In this document: positions 1 to 8,315 of the stretch, one piece after another
Layout: every line of letters begins with the position of its first letter
Numbering within the stretch: the stretch's first letter is position 1
Assembly: GCA_023264975.1 (NCBI GenBank)
Contig: JAHFUS010000023.1
Location: 1 to 52,163 of the forward strand
Origin: Actinomycetes bacterium
GTDB taxonomy: Bacteria > Actinomycetota > Acidimicrobiia > Acidimicrobiales > GCA-2861595
DNA length: 52,163 bases
Direction of reading: 5' to 3'
Made by a program: the position numbers and the translations under genes
Notes under the pieces: model-generated
Told to the model about the DNA's origin: nothing
Database searches by the model: none
Seen by the model: the letters and a program-made list of their open reading frames with translations, nothing else

Positions 1-44
1 GTCCGCACGGTCAGGCCGGAAGGAGAACCGTTGCGGATCCGCCG

Positions 45-94
45 TTCTGGTCGGTGGATCGTGGCGGAACTTCGCACCGCTCCACCGACCAGAA
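45..94. terminator. Perfect 14-bp inverted repeat downstream of the VOC gene
   Basis: Bases 45-58 and 81-94 are perfect reverse complements separated by 22 bases. The hairpin lies just beyond the stop codon of the minus-strand VOC gene, so a terminator or mRNA 3'-end stabiliser is likely. There is no T-tract. The arms begin TTCTGGT and end ACCAGAA, as does a second hairpin at 45532-45579. Confidence 0.55.
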
Positions 95-116
95 GGACCG
101 CCGCAGTTCGCTGCGT

Positions 117-896
117 CTAGGTGGTTGGCCCGCCGGCGATCAGCTTGAAGTGGGCGCCGGTGACGTCGGAGGCGGTGGCCAGGCGGCCGTAGGGCGTGTC
201 CTCGGCCGGCGTGACGATGGCGCCCCCCAGCTCGACGGCCCGGGCCAGCGCGGCGTCGGCGTCCGTCACCCGGAAGTAGACGGACCAGTGGGCGGGCACG
301 CCCTCGGGCAGGAAGGCGCCGGCGTCCATGATGCCCGCCTCCTGCGTATCGGCGTCGCCGTAGGTGGAGTAGCGGAACTCGGGGGACTCGCTCATGGTCC
401 GGACGGGCCACCGGAACACGTCGCGGTAGAAGGCGACGGAGGCGTCGTAGTCGCGGGTGAGCAGTTCGAACCAGGCGGCGGTGCCGGGCTCGTTCAGGAC
501 GGCGAAGCCCTTGAAGGTGCCCGGCTGCCAGGCGCCCACGGCGGCGCCGCCGGGGTCGGTGACCACCGACATGGTGCCGAGGTCCGCCACGTCCATGGGC
601 GGCACGATGACGTGGCCGCCGTTGGCCTCCGCCGTCTCGACCGTCTTGCGGGCGTCGTCGGTCGTCAGGTGCACCGACCAGACGTCGGGCATGCCTCCGG
701 AGCCGTCGTTGCGCATCCCGCCGCCGACGGCCTGGCCGTCCTTGGCGAAGGTGATGTAGCCGCCGAACTCCTCGCCTGCGTCCTCCGACGTCCAGCCGAA
801 GAGGTCGCCGTAGAACGACCGGCTGGCAACGGGGTCCGACGTGTACAGGTCGATCCAGCAGGGGGCGCCGATCGGGGTTTCGTCGCGGGTGGGCAT
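117..896 (-). CDS. VOC-family (glyoxalase/bleomycin-resistance fold) protein
   Basis: The 259-residue product has two tandem vicinal-oxygen-chelate modules. The first, about residues 8-125, opens with PCWIDLYTSDPVASRSFYG; the second, about 135-255, opens with AAWFELLTRDYDASVAFYRD. Each shows the beta-alpha-beta-beta-beta pattern of the fold. This two-module form is common in actinobacteria and is often annotated as a glyoxalase-like or hydroxylase-type protein, but the substrate cannot be read from the sequence. The ATG at 896 is chosen because AAGGAG lies just upstream and the VOC fold starts immediately after it. The same frame stays open to about 2000, but that extension lies antisense to other genes and has no family features. 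The product is probably cytoplasmic, as no signal peptide is seen. Confidence 0.9.
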   Translation of the reverse strand: MPTRDETPIGAPCWIDLYTSDPVASRSFYGDLFGWTSEDAGEEFGGYITFAKDGQAVGGGMRNDGSGGMPDVWSVHLTTDDARKTVETAEANGGHVIVPPMDVADLGTMSVVTDPGGAAVGAWQPGTFKGFAVLNEPGTAAWFELLTRDYDASVAFYRDVFRWPVRTMSESPEFRYSTYGDADTQEAGIMDAGAFLPEGVPAHWSVYFRVTDADAALARAVELGGAIVTPAEDTPYGRLATASDVTGAHFKLIAGGPTT

Positions 897-1079
897 GGGG
901 TCTCCTTCGGGCGGTGAGCGCGTGGTCGCCAGTCGTGACGCTACGGCAGGGCCGAACTCGTCGCTCGGTCGCGCTGATGAATTCTCTGGGCAGCGACCGT
1001 CCTTCCTTCGAGCCGCCCGCGCCGGCCGGGTGAAAAGGCGAGAAGGCGAACCAGTGGCCGCAGTCGTAGGGTTCTCCCA

Positions 1080-1325
1080 GTGGCGGTTCGATCCCTTCGG
1101 CCAGGGCCTCCAGCCGGAGGACTTCGAGCAGGGCACACGAGCAACGGGCGGTATGTCGAGCGCAGTGAGCGCTCCGCCCTGGTGGCCGCGCAGGAGCCGC
1201 TCGGCCTCACCTGGTTCGAGTTCGCACCAGCCGACGCGGGCCGCCTCGAGGACCTGGTGGCCCGGCTCCGGGCCACCGAGTGGGCCTATGTGGACCGCGA
1301 GGTCGACGTGCGGCTCAGCAGGTAA
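1080..1325 (+). CDS. Small hypothetical protein, possibly frameshifted
   Basis: The last 50 or so residues (for example EPLGLTWFEFAPADAGRLED) read like genuine protein with an acidic helix, and the stop lies three bases before the ATG of the next gene. The N-terminal part in this frame is Arg/Gly/Pro-rich and looks like noise. The neighbouring frame from about 1054 reads sensibly (FSQWRFDPFGQGLQPEDFE) until about 1140, so a frameshift near 1140-1150 may split one gene of about 90 codons. I do not recognise the family. Its position suggests co-transcription with the following FAD enzyme. Confidence 0.35.
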   Translation: MAVRSLRPGPPAGGLRAGHTSNGRYVERSERSALVAAQEPLGLTWFEFAPADAGRLEDLVARLRATEWAYVDREVDVRLSR

Positions 1326-1328
1326 CAA

Positions 1329-2858
1329 ATGGCCGGCGTGGACGTCGTGGTGGGCGCCGGCCACAACGGCCTGGTGGCCGCCTGCTACCTGGCCCTCGCC
1401 GGTCGGGACGTGCTGGTGGTCGAGCAGCTCGACCGGCCCGGCGGGGGGTCGCGTACCGAGGAGACCATTCCCGGGTACCGCTTCGACCTCCACTCGGCCG
1501 CCCACAACATCATCAACATGACCGACATCCCGGTCGAGCTCGACCTGGCCGGCGCCGGCCTCGACTACGTCGAGATGGACCCGTTCTCGGTCGCCGTGCA
1601 CGCCGACGGGCGCAGGGTGCGCTTCCACCGGTCCATCGAGGCGACGCTCGAGTCGATCGCCGAGGAGTCGCCGTCGGAAGCGGCCGCCTACAGGCGGTTC
1701 CTCGACACTGCCGTGCCGCTGGTGCGCACCGTCCTGCCCGCCATCCGAGGCGACACGTCGGCCCGGGCGCTCCCCGGTCAGGTGGTCAACGCCGTGCGGG
1801 CGTTGCGCCACCAGCCCCTCACCACCGTCCGCGACGTCCTCAGCCCCTACGACTCGCTTCTCCGCCGCCGCCTGTCGTCGGACCTGACCCGGGGGCCGGT
1901 GGCCGCCTTCGCCGCCCACGCCGGCGTGGGGCCCACGGTGCCGGGCGGAGCGCTCTACGCCTTCTGGCAGGCGGCGTACCACCTGTTCGGCCAGTGGCAC
2001 GGCCGGGGCGGCGCCCAGAACCTCACCGACGCCCTCGTCTCACGCCTCACCTCGCTCGGCGGCGAGGTGCGGTGCTCGGCGCCGGTGGAGCGCATCGAGG
2101 CGGGAGGCGGCCGGGTACGGGCGGTGGTGCTCGAGGGAGGCGAGCGCATCGAGGCGTCCACCGTCATCACCGCCATCGATCCCAAGACGGCGCTGCTCGA
2201 CCTGCTCGACCCGCCCCTCGACGGCGAGGCCGGCGCCGACCTGGCCGCTGCCCGGCGCTCCAACGTCGTGCAGGCGGTGGTGCACGTGGCCACTGATCGC
2301 CTGCCTGCCTATCCGGGCGGCCGTCCCGGGGACTGGAACGGCCTTCAGAGCTACGTGGACCGCCTCGACGACCTCTCCTCGGCCTGGGCGCAGGCCGAGG
2401 CCGGGCTGCTCCCCGACCCGCTGCCCCTGTACGCCTTCACCCCCTCGGCCATCGACGACGGGCTGGCGCCGCCCGGCCAGCACACCGTCTACCTGGCCTG
2501 CCCGGCGGCGCCGTCTAGGGTGGACGGTGGGTGGGCCGCCCGGCGCGACGATCTGGTCGAGCGAAGCCTCGACGTGCTGGAGGCGCGGGCCCCGGGCGTG
2601 CGCAGTTCCGTGCTCGGCGTCGCCACCTGGACACCCGACGAGATGGAGCGGGTGGAGCGCTGGCCCGGCGGCCACCCGATGTACCTCGACATCGCCCTGG
2701 ACCAGCTCGGGCCGTTCCGTCCCACCAAGCGCCTCGGCGGCTGGCGCACCCCGGTGGGCGGCCTCTACATCTCCGGCGCCGGCACCAACCCCACCGGCGG
2801 CATCGCCGGCACGCCGGGGCGCCAGGCGGCCCGGGCCCTCCTGGCCGACCAGAAGTGA
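1329..2858 (+). CDS. CrtI-like FAD-dependent oxidoreductase (phytoene desaturase superfamily)
   Basis: The 509-residue protein starts with a dinucleotide-binding fold, VVVGAGHNGLVAACYLA (residues 6-22), followed by VEQLDRPGG, the ADP-ribose part of the FAD site. The C-terminus GGLYISGAGTNPTGGIAGTPG is the typical closing FAD motif of phytoene-desaturase-like enzymes. Length fits the family. These enzymes take hydride from hydrophobic substrates such as carotenoids, but no phytoene synthase or other carotenoid gene lies nearby. The substrate is therefore unknown, and a retinol-saturase-like or FAD-carotenoid oxidoreductase role is only a family-level guess. The ATG follows the previous stop by three bases. 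The enzyme is probably cytoplasmic or membrane-associated. Confidence 0.85.
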   Translation: MAGVDVVVGAGHNGLVAACYLALAGRDVLVVEQLDRPGGGSRTEETIPGYRFDLHSAAHNIINMTDIPVELDLAGAGLDYVEMDPFSVAVHADGRRVRFHRSIEATLESIAEESPSEAAAYRRFLDTAVPLVRTVLPAIRGDTSARALPGQVVNAVRALRHQPLTTVRDVLSPYDSLLRRRLSSDLTRGPVAAFAAHAGVGPTVPGGALYAFWQAAYHLFGQWHGRGGAQNLTDALVSRLTSLGGEVRCSAPVERIEAGGGRVRAVVLEGGERIEASTVITAIDPKTALLDLLDPPLDGEAGADLAAARRSNVVQAVVHVATDRLPAYPGGRPGDWNGLQSYVDRLDDLSSAWAQAEAGLLPDPLPLYAFTPSAIDDGLAPPGQHTVYLACPAAPSRVDGGWAARRDDLVERSLDVLEARAPGVRSSVLGVATWTPDEMERVERWPGGHPMYLDIALDQLGPFRPTKRLGGWRTPVGGLYISGAGTNPTGGIAGTPGRQAARALLADQK

Positions 2859-2925
2859 TCTGAGCCGGCGCTCATCGACCTGGCCCCATCCGACTCCGGA
2901 GCGGGTGGGTGGGAGAGTCTGTGCC

Positions 2926-3147
2926 ATGAGCACCGTGCAGGAACCGCCGAAACGTTTCAGCGTCATCAACGATGGCCTGTACCTGATCATCGTCACCGCC
3001 CTGGCCTTGTACTTCGTGATCGGCGGCATCGCCTGGGCGGTGCTCACCTACGAAGGCAAGAGGATGCCCGAGGGCCTGGCAGCCACCATCGCCACGGTGG
3101 GCGGCGGGCTCCTCGGTGTTCTCTCGCCGACCAAGAAGGACGCCTGA
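2926..3147 (+). CDS. Small membrane protein
   Basis: The product has 73 residues. One clear hydrophobic helix (about residues 18-40, YLIIVTALALYFVIGGIAWAV) is followed by a polar stretch and a Gly-rich second hydrophobic segment (about 50-66). It ends in a charged SPTKKDA tail, so one or two membrane passes are possible. The ATG is preceded by GGGAG at a usable distance. I do not recognise a family. The gene is convergent with the GMC oxidoreductase gene downstream, with 91 bases between them. Confidence 0.65.
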   Translation: MSTVQEPPKRFSVINDGLYLIIVTALALYFVIGGIAWAVLTYEGKRMPEGLAATIATVGGGLLGVLSPTKKDA

Positions 3148-3238
3148 CCGCTCGACGCCGGCGTTGACGGTTTGACGTGGACGGCGCCGGCTCAGGCCGT
3201 GGAGCGGGTTGGGGCCGCGGATGCCGGACGTCCCGCGC

Positions 3239-5647
3239 CTACTGACCGGCGCCGGCCTTCACGCCGAACACGTCCCACAGGTCGGCCAGGAAGGAGCGGC
3301 CGAAGCGGGCGAGAGCGGCGGCCCGGTCGAGTGGTCCGGACCCACCGTGGACGGCGAAGGTGGTGAGCTGGCGGGCGAAGTCGGGCACCAGGATGTGCAG
3401 GATGCCGCTCGCCACCAACTCGGCGTCGGTGTCGCCCTCGACCGGCACGTGGCCGCGGAGCAGGCGGACGTACAGCGTGGACGTGTCGCTCCACACGTCG
3501 AAGCCGGCGTCGTCGTGCACGTCCTTGTAGCCGCTCATGGTGAGGGGGTGGCCGGTGGGGTCGGTGAAGAACAGCCGGTAGTACATGTGGGTGCGACCGG
3601 GGCCGGCGTCGGCCACGAACAGGTTGAAGTCGCCCCGCTCCACCTCCATGCGCCCACCCAGGGCGTCGCAGTGCACCCACCCGGCGGCGGAGCCGAGGTG
3701 GTCGGCGTCGTCCAGGAAGCGGTCCACATCTGGCGCGGTGATGGTGAGGTGGAACATGAATGCGTTGCCTTCGGCCCTGCCCGAATCGAAGGCGGCCTCG
3801 TGGTCGGTGGCGCCGAAGGCGATGAAGCCCTTCATCTCCTCGGTGAACGTCAGCGTCTTGACGTCGCCGTCGGGGGACGGGCCGCCGGCCGGCGGGGGAG
3901 GCGCGACCGGGTCGATGTGGGGCACGGGGCGCACGGTGGAGCCGGTGGACTGGGAAGCTTCGAGCAGGTGGTCGACCGCCCGGTCGGCGAAGGCGGCGAT
4001 GGTGAGCGACGGGTTGGCGCCGACGGGCCCGGGCATCACCGATCCGTCGAGCACGTGCAGGCCGGCGTAGGCGAACGACTCGCCCCACTGGTCCACCACG
4101 CCCTCGGACACGTTGCGGCCCATGGGGGCGCCGCCGAGCGGGTGCACGGTGACGACCTTCTTGATCAACGAGATCGGGTTGTCGACGAGGTCGCCGCCCA
4201 GCTCGCCGGCCAGCGCCTGCATGGTGCCCCGGAGCCGGTCGAAGAAGGCGCGGGAGGTGGCCGTGGTCCAGTCGATCTCCAGCTGGCCCCGCCGCAGGCG
4301 CATGACGCCGTCGGGGGCGTCGCGCCCCATGCCGAGGAGGGGCAGGGAGGCGGATGACAGGGTGGCCTCGCCGATCAGCGACGCCAGCTCCACGCTCAGC
4401 GAGCTGCGGGGGTTCCTGCGGATCTGCGAGATGACCCGGGCCGCCACGATGCGCAGGACGCGCCGGAACCGGGTGGGGGCGGTGACCGCCTCGGCCATCC
4501 AGTCTACGGCTACCGGGTAACCGGCGTCCTCGATGTAGTAGCCGGGCCCGCTGCCGCCGTCCGCCGTGTCGGGGACACGCACGTAGCTGGTGATCACCGG
4601 CCCGAGGCTGCTGTCGATGACGCGGTACGGCGTGCGGCCGGTGCCCTTCCGGTGGGCGCCCATGATGATCCCGAGCAAGTCGCCGTTGCCGCAGAACCGG
4701 GTGCCCAGGGCGGGGCCGAGGTCGGGGAACGCGCTGCGGTTGCGGAGGAGGAGCCCGGTCGTGCCGAGCGTGCCCGCTGCTACGACCAGCCGGTCGCAGC
4801 TCACCCAGGTGAGGGGCAGCTTGTCGGTGTTGACCTTCACGCCCTCGTGCTCGGGGCCGTAGGCGACGTAGCCGACCATGAAGCCGCCGTCCGGGTCGCG
4901 CTCGATGCTGTGGACCTCGCAGCGGGTGCGGATGTCTGCCCCGTGGTGCCTGGCCGCCGACAGGTAGGTGTGGTCGAGGGTGTTCTTGCTGCCCTCGTTG
5001 CACCCGATGTTGCACTCGCCGCACAGCCGGCACGTGCGGCGGGGCACGCCGTGGATATTGGGGAAGGCGCCCTCGGGGATGGGCTCGGCCACCGCTGCCG
5101 GCCGGCCCCGGTTGGCGAAGGTGACGGCCAGGGGCGGCAGGCCCCACTCGAGGCCGAGGCCGGCGGCCGCGTCCCGCAGGGCCAGCGTCTTCGCCGGCGA
5201 CGGGTACCCCGGTGCGCCGAGCGGGAACGTCTGGACGCCCATCATCCGCTCGACCCGTTCGTAGTGGGGCTCGAGGTCGGCCCGGCTGATGGGCCAGTTC
5301 TCGTAGCCGCCTCCCACCGGGTGCTCGTGCACGAACCACCGCTCGTCCTTGCGCAGGAGGACGTTGGCGTAGATCAGCGACCCGCCGCCCAGGCCGCTCG
5401 ACACCAGCGCCTCGATGCCCTTGAAGGTCCAGATGTCGAACAGGCCGTGGTAGCCGCGAGAGGGGTCCCACACGTTGGCGGCCATCTCCCTCGGGCGGCG
5501 GGGGAAGCCGCCGGGCGGGTAGGGCTTCCCCCGCTCCAGCACGAGCACCGAGCGGCCCGCGTCGGCCAGGCGGTAGGCCGCCACCGACCCGCCGAACCCG
5601 GACCCGACGACGACCACATCGACGTGCGCATCGGCCTCGCGTCGCAT
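3239..5647 (-). CDS. GMC-family oxidoreductase, cholesterol-oxidase type, with an extra C-terminal domain
   Basis: The 802-residue flavoprotein begins with VVVVGSGFGGSVAAYRLADA (about residues 11-30), the FAD-binding glycine motif, then SGLGGGSLIYANV. A Cys cluster, CRLCGECNIGCNEGSKNT, matches the cholesterol-oxidase/ChoD-like branch. HPLGGAPMG carries the conserved active-site His, and MPGPVGANPSLTIAAFADRA closes the FAD site. The oxidoreductase core ends near residue 570. After a Pro-rich linker about 210 more residues follow (from LTFTEEMKGFIAFG), a beta-rich domain also seen in some fused GMC proteins. A steroid or other hydrophobic alcohol is the likely substrate. No signal peptide is seen. 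AAAGGGG precedes the ATG, and a TACGTT hexamer lies 28 bases upstream of the start (5675-5680, minus). Confidence 0.88.
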   Translation of the reverse strand: MRREADAHVDVVVVGSGFGGSVAAYRLADAGRSVLVLERGKPYPPGGFPRRPREMAANVWDPSRGYHGLFDIWTFKGIEALVSSGLGGGSLIYANVLLRKDERWFVHEHPVGGGYENWPISRADLEPHYERVERMMGVQTFPLGAPGYPSPAKTLALRDAAAGLGLEWGLPPLAVTFANRGRPAAVAEPIPEGAFPNIHGVPRRTCRLCGECNIGCNEGSKNTLDHTYLSAARHHGADIRTRCEVHSIERDPDGGFMVGYVAYGPEHEGVKVNTDKLPLTWVSCDRLVVAAGTLGTTGLLLRNRSAFPDLGPALGTRFCGNGDLLGIIMGAHRKGTGRTPYRVIDSSLGPVITSYVRVPDTADGGSGPGYYIEDAGYPVAVDWMAEAVTAPTRFRRVLRIVAARVISQIRRNPRSSLSVELASLIGEATLSSASLPLLGMGRDAPDGVMRLRRGQLEIDWTTATSRAFFDRLRGTMQALAGELGGDLVDNPISLIKKVVTVHPLGGAPMGRNVSEGVVDQWGESFAYAGLHVLDGSVMPGPVGANPSLTIAAFADRAVDHLLEASQSTGSTVRPVPHIDPVAPPPPAGGPSPDGDVKTLTFTEEMKGFIAFGATDHEAAFDSGRAEGNAFMFHLTITAPDVDRFLDDADHLGSAAGWVHCDALGGRMEVERGDFNLFVADAGPGRTHMYYRLFFTDPTGHPLTMSGYKDVHDDAGFDVWSDTSTLYVRLLRGHVPVEGDTDAELVASGILHILVPDFARQLTTFAVHGGSGPLDRAAALARFGRSFLADLWDVFGVKAGAGQ

Positions 5648-6044
5648 CGGATCCCCTTTCGACCGCGGCCGAAGAACGTACCGTGCCGGCGGACAGTGCG
5701 AGCGCGTGCGGACCGGTCAGCGCAGGAGCACCGCCGCGGTACCGATCGGCGGACCGGGCCTGTTGTCCGGCACCCAGACCTCCACCTGGTGGCGGTGGCC
5801 TGAGGCACGGCCTCCATCCGCAGGCGCCGGTCAGCACCGCCCCCCGCGGTGCGACCGGCCCATGCCACCCGATCCCCCCGGGCCGCAACACCACGAGACT
5901 TGCACGCAGAAGCAGCTGCTGCATTGGGGCCAGCAGGTGTTGTGCGAGGGGGTGCCAGCACCCCCTCCCTGACCGGCGAAGGCCGTTCCGGGCGGTTCGC
6001 GCCGGTCGGCAGGTACCGGCGGTCCGGGCGGCGAACTTCGAGCC
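5648..6044. other. Intergenic region between divergent genes
   Basis: This 397-base region separates the divergent starts of the GMC oxidoreductase and the CAP-domain gene. It holds the candidate TACGTT promoter element of the GMC gene (5675-5680, minus) and a copy of a dispersed repeat (5715-5744). It also has a perfect 8-bp inverted repeat with a two-base loop (5948-5955 and 5958-5965) that could be an operator. No convincing coding sequence was found; the open frames are Pro/Arg-rich. Confidence 0.5.
5715..5744 (+). repeat. Dispersed 30-bp repeat, copy A
   Basis: This 30-base sequence matches 17623-17652 at 28 of 30 positions, and similarity continues for several bases on the outer side. 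A diverged relative lies at 9-41. In copy B the repeat encodes the last residues and stop of the CofC-like protein. Here the antisense reading gives a similar GTAAVLLR plus stop with no gene in front of it. Confidence 0.6.
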
Positions 6045-6953
6045 GTGCCCGGATCCCCCCGTGTGGTCCCAGCCGCTCCACGGGGGACACGGTGGGCCAC
6101 CGCCGCTCTCACCGTGGCGCTGGCATGCGTGCTGGTCGTGTCCGGCCGCGTGCCGGGGGCGGACGCCCAGACGGCCGGGGGACTCGAGGCGGACTTCGCG
6201 GCACGGGTCACCGCCGAGCGCCGGGCCGCCGGCCTCGGCGCCCTGGCAACGGAGGCCGACCTCGTCTCCGTTGCGAGGAACCACTCGGCGGACATGGCGG
6301 CGGCGAGCCGGCTGTACCACAACACCCTCCTTGGCCAGCAGGTGCAGGGGTGGCTGGTGGTCGCCGAGAACGTGGGCGTCGGCTCCTCGGTGGACCAGAT
6401 CCACGGGGACTTGATGGCCTCTGCGCCCCACCGGGCCGACATCCTCGACAACCGGTTCACGGGCATCGGCGTCGGCGTCGTGCAGTCCGGCGCCACTGTC
6501 TGGGTAACCCAGGTGTTCCGTCGCAGCGCCGGCGCCCCGCCTCCCTCACCCGCCGTCGCGCCACCCGCCCCTCCCTCGCCGGCAGTGGCTGCCCCCGCCG
6601 GCGCCGCGTCGCCCCCGCCGGCCCGCACGGCCCCGCCCCGAGCCGCTCGTCAGGCTCCGACCGACACGGCGACCACAGCTTCCACGACGACGATCCCCGC
6701 CACGACCACGACGACCACCGCACCGATCATCGCCGTCCCGCCGACGGCCGCACCGATCATCGCCGTCCCGCCGACCACCGCCCCGTCGACGGCCGGCCTC
6801 CCCCTCGACACCCTCGCCGCCTCGTCGCCGCCCGTCGAGCCCCGGTCAGGACTGGTCGCCATGGGTCTGCTGGCGGCATTGCTCCTGTGGGCGGCGGCTG
6901 CGGCGGTCGTGAAGGTCGCCGTCCGGAACCACCTCGACGCCGCCCGCCCCTGA
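6045..6953 (+). CDS. CAP-domain (SCP/PR-1-like) exported protein with membrane anchor
   Basis: The 302-residue protein has an N-terminal signal segment (about 18-41, ending GADAQ). A short CAP domain (about 46-160) shows the pattern ARNHSADMAAASRLYHN, AENVGVG, APHRADILDNRFTGIGVGV and VWVTQVF. A long Pro/Ala/Thr-rich linker (160-255) contains a direct repeat, APIIAVPP twice. A C-terminal hydrophobic helix (about 275-295, MGLLAALLLWAAAAAVV) with a short basic tail would anchor it to the membrane or serve a sorting step. Bacterial CAP proteins are extracellular and mostly of unknown activity. The GTG start lacks a clear ribosome-binding site, so it could shift by a few codons. Confidence 0.85.
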   Translation: MPGSPRVVPAAPRGTRWATAALTVALACVLVVSGRVPGADAQTAGGLEADFAARVTAERRAAGLGALATEADLVSVARNHSADMAAASRLYHNTLLGQQVQGWLVVAENVGVGSSVDQIHGDLMASAPHRADILDNRFTGIGVGVVQSGATVWVTQVFRRSAGAPPPSPAVAPPAPPSPAVAAPAGAASPPPARTAPPRAARQAPTDTATTASTTTIPATTTTTTAPIIAVPPTAAPIIAVPPTTAPSTAGLPLDTLAASSPPVEPRSGLVAMGLLAALLLWAAAAAVVKVAVRNHLDAARP

Positions 6954-7106
6954 GGGGGCGCAGCCGCCGTCCAGCCAGGGTCGCCCGCCGCGAAGGGGGT
7001 GAGCCTCGGCGCCGACGGCGCCGGCCGGGCGACAGTCGAGTACAGGGGGACGGGTGTGTCGGCGAGGAAGCGCCGGCGCAGGTCGGAGGAAGCCGGGGAG
7101 GGATAC

Positions 7107-8315
7107 CTACGTGACCTTGAGCGAGCCTTCCATGTCCGGGTGCACGAGGCAGACGTACTTGTAGGTGCCGGGTTTGGAGATGGCCAGCGAGTACACGACC
7201 TGGCCCCCCGTGAAGGGCGCCCCGCTGCTGTGGTACCCCTCCCCGTTCCAGGTGCCGGCATCGACCGACAGCCTGGGTGGGTCGCCGCTGTCGGGGACGG
7301 GTAACGGGATCTCCGGGCTGGCGGCCGGCGCATACGACTTCTTGTTGATGACCAGGGCCCCGGTGCTGTCGAACCGGAGCCACGGGCGGGCGTCCTCGGG
7401 GGCGTTGAAGGCGATGGTGTGGAAGCCGTCGACGGTCCAGGTGACCTTCTCGCCCGCCTTCACGGTGATCTCCTTGGGAACCACGTTGAGGCTGGCGCTG
7501 CTGGGCACATCCTTGGTGGCGGTGGCGCCGACGCGGGCGTCTGTGCCGGTGATCGACTGCACCTGGTCGACCTTGGCCTTCACCTTGGCCACCAGGTCAT
7601 CGAGCTCCTGCTTCCCAGCGGCGGCGACCGCCTCGGGGGCGGGGACGGGGGTGGCCCGGTCCACCACCGTGACCGACTCGGTCATGGCCGGCCCGTGCAC
7701 GAGGCACATGAAGGCGTACTGGCCGGGCGCCATGTCCGCGGACAGCTTGAAGGTGACGGTCTTGCCGTCGGCCAGGAAGCCCGAGTTCAGGAACCGCTCG
7801 GTGCCGTCGATCTCGGCGGGCGGCTCCTGGTCTGGCTTGGGGCAGGCCACGTCGAGCGGCGGGTCGTTCTCGGGCAGGTAGCAGGGCTGCGACGCGGCCT
7901 GCACGAAGAAGGTGTCGGGGCCGGCGTTCGGGTCCTCGCTGAAGACGAAGGGGACCTTGTCGACGACGGCCTGCAGCTCCGGCGCCGGCTGGCCGCCGGC
8001 GGCCCCGATCTGGCTGTTGGCCACGAGGGCCTCGGCGATGAGCGACCCGGTGGCCAGGCTGTGGGGCTCCCCCGTGAAGGTCGACTTGAACTCGATGGTG
8101 TCGCCGGGGTGGGCCTGCGTCTTCTGAGGGAAGAAGTGGCTCCAGGAGGACGCGAAGCCGTCGGTCTTGGCGTCGATACCGATGGTGATCGTCTGGGCGC
8201 CGGCACCCTCGCCGCCGGTGGTGGTCGTTCCCGTGGTGGAGGGCTCGTCGCTCCCGCCGCAGGCGCCCGCCAGCAGGGCGGCGACGGCGACCAGTACCGC
8301 CAGTCGTCTCCGCAT
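7107..8315 (-). CDS. Lipoprotein with two cupredoxin-like domains
   Basis: The 402-residue protein has a lipoprotein signal peptide with lipobox LLAGAC (Cys about 19) and a Thr/Gly-rich spacer. The first cupredoxin-like domain, about 40-225, has GEPHSLATG and YAFMCLVHGPAM. A helical linker follows, then a second domain (about 270-402) with GFHTIAF and YKYVCLVHPDM. The His plus C-x2-H-x2-M arrangement is that of type-1 copper sites, so each domain could bind copper. The role may be electron transfer or copper handling at the outer face of the membrane. The start at 8315 puts the lipobox in place and follows an AAGGGGG sequence; the open frame extends 23 codons further. A TACGTT hexamer upstream (8374-8379, minus) resembles the one before the GMC gene. 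Confidence 0.85.
   Translation of the reverse strand: MRRRLAVLVAVAALLAGACGGSDEPSTTGTTTTGGEGAGAQTITIGIDAKTDGFASSWSHFFPQKTQAHPGDTIEFKSTFTGEPHSLATGSLIAEALVANSQIGAAGGQPAPELQAVVDKVPFVFSEDPNAGPDTFFVQAASQPCYLPENDPPLDVACPKPDQEPPAEIDGTERFLNSGFLADGKTVTFKLSADMAPGQYAFMCLVHGPAMTESVTVVDRATPVPAPEAVAAAGKQELDDLVAKVKAKVDQVQSITGTDARVGATATKDVPSSASLNVVPKEITVKAGEKVTWTVDGFHTIAFNAPEDARPWLRFDSTGALVINKKSYAPAASPEIPLPVPDSGDPPRLSVDAGTWNGEGYHSSGAPFTGGQVVYSLAISKPGTYKYVCLVHPDMEGSLKVT

Noticed and set aside
897-2000. N-terminal extension of the VOC gene up to 627 residues
   Set aside because: The extension lies antisense to the CrtI-like gene, is Arg/Gly-rich, and the start at 896 has a ribosome-binding site and fits the fold.
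5706-5972. Small plus-strand frame in the GMC/CAP gap
   Set aside because: Biased composition, no ribosome-binding site, and it overlaps repeats and palindromes.
3192-6431. Open frame of 1079 codons on the minus strand
   Set aside because: It is a shadow of the GMC oxidoreductase in another frame: Arg/Pro/Gly-rich with no motif, while the overlapping frame carries clear FAD motifs.
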